From Thermococcaceae archaeon (GTDB lineage: Archaea > Methanobacteriota_B > Thermococci > Thermococcales > Thermococcaceae), in the NCBI GenBank assembly GCA_030156945.1, contig JASGLT010000016.1:1-42847 (forward strand): a stretch of 42,847 bases of DNA, written 5' to 3'. Shown here one piece after another: positions 42,830 through 42,847 of this stretch. Every line of letters starts with the position of its first letter. Position 1 is the first letter of the stretch. Below the pieces are notes generated by a model. That model was not told where the DNA came from, made no database searches, and was given only the letters and a program-made list of their open reading frames with translations. The position numbers were made by a program, and so were the translations under genes.

Positions 42830-42847
42830 TTGAGCTTTCAAAGGAAA
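42830..42847 (+). CDS. Possible start of a divergent gene (partial)
   Basis: GGTGGTTGTA precedes a TTG at 42830 that opens a frame reading to the window edge (six codons). TATA-like sequence lies about 35 bases upstream. The ribosome-site-like spacing is the only support. Confidence 0.22.

Overview
The window is chromosomal DNA from a hyperthermophilic archaeon of the order Thermococcales, most likely a Thermococcus. The signs are archaeal translation and transcription machinery (aRF1, a TIP49-type ATPase), TATA/BRE promoters, GGAGGTGAT-type ribosome binding sites, pilins with class III signal peptides, a CGP-CTERM tail, and a 13-gene Mbx/MBS-type respiratory operon. Genes are dense and often overlap by 1-8 bases. 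I found no tRNA, rRNA, CRISPR array, cas gene, transposase or phage gene.

Layout. 1-592: end of an unidentified gene and two small class III signal-peptide pilins. 712-2827: a helical-repeat protein, a BofA-like membrane protein and release factor aRF1. 2829-6339 (minus): a RelE/RelB-like toxin-antitoxin pair, a DapA-family aldolase and argS. 6409-7268: a free-standing lipoate-ligase C-terminal domain and a SpoIIM-like membrane protein. 7203-11021: a nucleotide-sugar cluster (DUF354 protein, UDP-ManNAc dehydrogenase, UDP-GlcNAc 2-epimerase). 11014-14467: two membrane-anchored unknowns, a radical SAM-TRAM enzyme and an ACT-domain regulator.

14468-24649: a 0.5 kb non-coding leader, then 13 tightly coupled genes for an Mrp-antiporter-linked complex. 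Gene order (A B C D F G H H' M J K L N) and loss of the distal cysteine in both NiFe-binding CxxC motifs of the large subunit identify it as the sulfane reductase Mbx/MBS, not the hydrogenase Mbh. It probably oxidises ferredoxin, reduces polysulfide and pumps ions.

24739-27536: a frameshifted DUF996 pseudogene beside an intact paralogue, then a CcdA-like protein and a secreted thioredoxin-fold protein that probably form an extracytoplasmic thiol relay. 27631-29807: small helical and PQ-loop proteins, a YbhB-type lipoprotein and an SDR reductase. 29853-31754: a three-gene operon of a DUF2284 cysteine-rich protein, a single-domain CARF-like protein and a PIN-domain nuclease. With no cas genes nearby, this is the best candidate for an undescribed system, possibly a nucleotide-sensing RNase module. 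31789-37667: helical unknown, lipoprotein, a frameshifted membrane protein, TIP49, an MFS transporter behind a sugar-regulator-like palindrome, queE and two unknowns. 37869-42735: topoisomerase I, a small membrane protein, an unknown, geranylgeranyl reductase and its ferredoxin.

Several intergenic regions hold perfect inverted repeats at or near TATA boxes. They are recorded as candidate operators.
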